Of a stretch of 64,000 nucleotides of DNA, positions 61,849 through 64,000 are shown piece by piece. The DNA is from Notospermus geniculatus (Eukaryota; Nemertea; Pilidiophora; Heteronemertea; Lineidae). Within the stretch, counting starts at the first letter, position 1. Each line of letters opens with the position of its first letter. The notes beneath the pieces were generated by a model. It searched no databases. It was given only the letters and a program-made list of their open reading frames with translations, and was not told the DNA's origin. The stretch is from assembly GCA_002633025.1 (NCBI GenBank), contig NMRB01000628.1, positions 239,391 to 303,390 of the forward strand, given 5' to 3'. The position numbers were made by a program, and so were the translations under genes.

Positions 61849-63484
61849 TGCAAGCCCTCACCGACAGGAGCTAGATTTGCGTTCCGAAATGCTGGGAAAT
61901 CGCATTTCAGGGCTTCTAGATTTCGAATTTTTCTGGGAGAGGCCCCCAGACCCCCCGCTGAGGATGCGTGTGTGTGTGCGGCATGGCAGTGGCTTCCGTT
62001 CACTTCAGATTCAGTATTACCGTCCGTGTACGTGTGACGTCACCAGCAGTCCCGGTCTGTTTCAAACCCTGTGGAGAACCCTACAAATGAAACTATCACT
62101 AACACCTTTGCACAGCAGCAGTGATCTGGTGATCTGAGAGTATCTGCAAAGAATGAAGCCCTGCATCATTTGTGCATGTGTGCATGCAGTGCATCTTAGC
62201 ATGCTGATGATGATGCTCAGCGCTGCGCTAGCAACGCTATCGATCGCTCGGTTGTGTAAGCCAACTGCGCAGTTTGCTTTGATAAAAGATGATTAAATAC
62301 ATCTATGCACATCTAAAGATCAAGCTCACTACACAACGGCATTATAAGTTTACCTAAAAACACCGAAATATTAATCTAAAACAAGGTTGTCAAACTCATC
62401 ACATGGCATGGGCGCCGACATGTTATTTTCGTACGCAACGAGGTTGAATGTCGTAGTTGTGTAGTGGTGTATTTCCCAGTAGATAATTCCGTGGCTGGAG
62501 CAAGACTGATGATGCGGATTACTGCGCATGTTCGGAACTATTTTCTCATTTTCAAAACATTGACACGTGCTTTTTGCGCGCGCTGTGTGACTCAGCCGAG
62601 GATCCTTGATGATAGTACAGATCATTTTGATGATACTGTAGGCGTATAATAACCTGACCTACATTCATTTCATGCTCTTCTTATACATTTCTTTGTATTG
62701 AACGAATGGGACCGGAACAGAACCGGAATTGAAGAGGCAGAGAATAAATCTATTGCGATCATGAACGTGAAACGTGAAGAGGCGAATACGAAGGAAAACG
62801 CGCCTTTTTTTTAGTCACTCTCGGCGTTTGGTACCCAATTATTCTTTTTTTTAAATTTCGAACTTCACGATTTAACGAAAAAAAAATGTGCAATCAAAAG
62901 TTTAAAATACATCGGGTGTTTTTATTTTCCCAAAACAATGAGAACGGATGGAATTTTTTTCGGACTGATCATAGTACTTTTGCGCTTTTTTTATTTCTGG
63001 TTAAAACACAATATACATCTGATGATTCATAAGAAATGAATTTCCGGCAGTTAGAACCCGGTAAACCAGTCATACCATGAACTGTGTGCTAGTGCGGTAG
63101 TGCATTCTGCCATGTCTGCAGTAGATAGGTGAACCCACGACACACGTCCTCTTTTCCATTTACACACAGGACCAAAACAGAAATGTGTTTATTCCACGAG
63201 GAAAAAGGATTACACCTCACAGGATTATCATATTATGTAGCAGTTTTAGAAATTCCCACCAAACACATCTCCTGACCTCTCCCGCTTCCTTGTCTGGATG
63301 AAGTAGGCCTACCGGTAAGTAAACCAACCAGTCCGCAAAATCCATGTTATAATTTTCTTACCGCTACGCATCCAGCAGTAAGCCTAAGGTAGGCTATATA
63401 ATAGCGAAATTGCCTAGAAATGACCCCCCCCCCGAACAACCCAGCCTGAGTTTCAAAACTTATAATACTCTGAATGCAGTTCAG
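61849..63484. other. mixed CG-rich upstream region, no exon proven
   Basis: Includes CG-rich patches (for example CAGCGCTGCGCTAGC at about 62219, TTTGCGCGCGCTGTGTGACTC at about 62573). A non-coding first exon or promoter of the SUPT3H-like gene could be here, but nothing in the sequence proves it. Confidence 0.35.
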
Positions 63485-63636
63485 GGGGCCGGTTGCACAA
63501 GTCGAAAAGATAAAAGTCTGTTAATTTAACTTTCCCTGTTAAATCCTTAACTTTCAACTTACAAAACTAACATTTTGGGACAAGTTAACGCCAAGATAAA
63601 CTAACAGTGATTTTTAACTTTTGTGCAACCGGCCCC
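63485..63636. mobile_element. MITE with GGGGCCGGTTGCACAA ends
   Basis: A 152-bp element starting GGGGCCGGTTGCACAA and ending TTGTGCAACCGGCCCC. The interior is rich in GTTAA/TTAAC words and partly palindromic. Ends of this type are widespread in animal genomes (from memory). It sits 65 bp upstream of the ATG at 63701. No coding capacity. Confidence 0.8.
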
Positions 63637-63700
63637 AGGAGAAAACCGGCGAAGACCAGCGCGGATTGTGCGCACTGTCTGGCCGCCCCTTCCTTGGGGA

Positions 63701-63829
63701 ATGGCGGCGAGAGAATCGTCCCCGGGATCGTCATCGGTAGAGATAGCGGGCGGTCGATGTCACCACTCTCAAATTCTTGACAGTGGTTCAGACGAGACCT
63801 ACATGAATAGAGTGGAACCCTACGCCTAG
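63701..63829 (+). CDS. possible first exon or short protein, MAARESSPG
   Basis: A 42-codon frame has a favourable start (GGGGAATGGCGGCG) in CG-rich DNA and ends TAG at 63827-63829. The protein is Ser/Gly/acidic: MAARESSPGSSSVEIAGG, then QILDSGSDETYMNRVEPYA. Its composition looks like a real N-terminus rather than chance. The stop lies just before GT (TAG|GTACC); a donor such as TCG|GTAGAG at about 63739 could instead splice the frame onward. The family is not recognised. It would be divergent to the SUPT3H-like gene. Confidence 0.4.
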   Translation: MAARESSPGSSSVEIAGGRCHHSQILDSGSDETYMNRVEPYA

Positions 63830-64000
63830 GTACCAGATTCCTCTACCCTGTCCGGCCCCTTGCTTTTTAAAAAGGAAGTTTCGCGGTTTTGTGGAGATTA
63901 TGAAAAAGCCTGTTTACGTTATCCAAGGCGGGTCTTCGGCCTTGGGTTTATATTTTGGTGTAGTGTGCAGCCCAAGCAGGGACGGATTCGGGGGGGGGGG
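63830..64000. other. window edge, CG-rich, ends in a G run
   Basis: No feature is called. The last ten bases are all G, which may be a genuine homopolymer or a low-quality contig end. Confidence 0.4.

Noticed and set aside
1-64000. Reverse transcriptase, transposase, integrase or viral genes
   Set aside because: I looked for long frames with such motifs on both strands and found none; all mobile elements seen are non-autonomous.
1-64000. CRISPR array, operon or bacterial contamination
   Set aside because: Spliced exons, SINEs and low coding density are eukaryotic; the tandem arrays have no spacer structure.

Overview
This window is intron-rich, transposon-rich, AT-leaning animal DNA. There is no bacterial gene packing, operon, CRISPR array or rRNA. 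Four things point to an invertebrate metazoan, probably marine: tRNA-headed SINEs, one with a GGTTTCCTCC-type 3' domain; several terminal-inverted-repeat MITE families; GACTGACT/GATGGACGG-type minisatellites; and ten copies of the palindrome TAGGCCTA. The phylum cannot be fixed from the sequence. Only a little over 3% of the window is convincingly or plausibly protein-coding.

Left part (1-10.5 kb): mostly featureless non-coding DNA, with a perfect 54-nt palindrome (2437), a complete SINE with target-site duplication (3448-3711) and a coding-like segment broken by one stop right after it. Middle-left (10.5-34.4 kb): a cluster of four separate head-to-tail tandem duplications (D1 10462-13943, D2 14663-16607, D3 17271-28422, D4 32125-about 33985). 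The paired copies work as natural controls. They define the exact insertion points of a new-looking MITE family (ends GAGGAACC/GGTTCCTC), a tRNA-like insertion or deletion, a splice-acceptor loss, and a 404-bp core identical between copies that otherwise differ by a few percent. D1 also carries a possible small secreted Cys-rich protein and a 30/60-bp minisatellite. D4 is joined at the only N in the window and carries an open frame faintly like a von Willebrand A domain.

Middle (34.4-55.4 kb): long non-coding stretches with a few hairpins and weak coding-like fragments, then the one strong gene signal. This is a plus-strand exon with about 591 codons from ATG 47262 to a consensus GT donor at 49036. 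It encodes a Gln/Lys/Glu-rich, mostly disordered protein with an eh1-like FMIDRLL motif and a short acidic/basic coiled coil. Downstream lie a 582-bp MITE with about 60-bp inverted ends and a minisatellite. On the minus strand at 55426-55532 there is a short exon between good splice signals. Its start codon and AEVQQMM motif match the beginning of the histone-fold of SUPT3H/SPT3, a SAGA-complex subunit. The two genes therefore point towards each other within 6.4 kb.

Right part (55.4-64 kb): the presumed 5' intron and upstream region of the SUPT3H-like gene. It is packed with inverted-repeat elements: a MITE nested in a SINE, a 68-bp-arm foldback, two TTAA-flanked MITEs, a 482-bp element with a 9-bp target duplication, and a GGCCGGTTGCACAA MITE. 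Most of the TAGGCCTA palindromes are here. A CG-rich stretch at the right edge carries a possible first coding exon beginning MAARESSPG. No complete gene is contained in the window.
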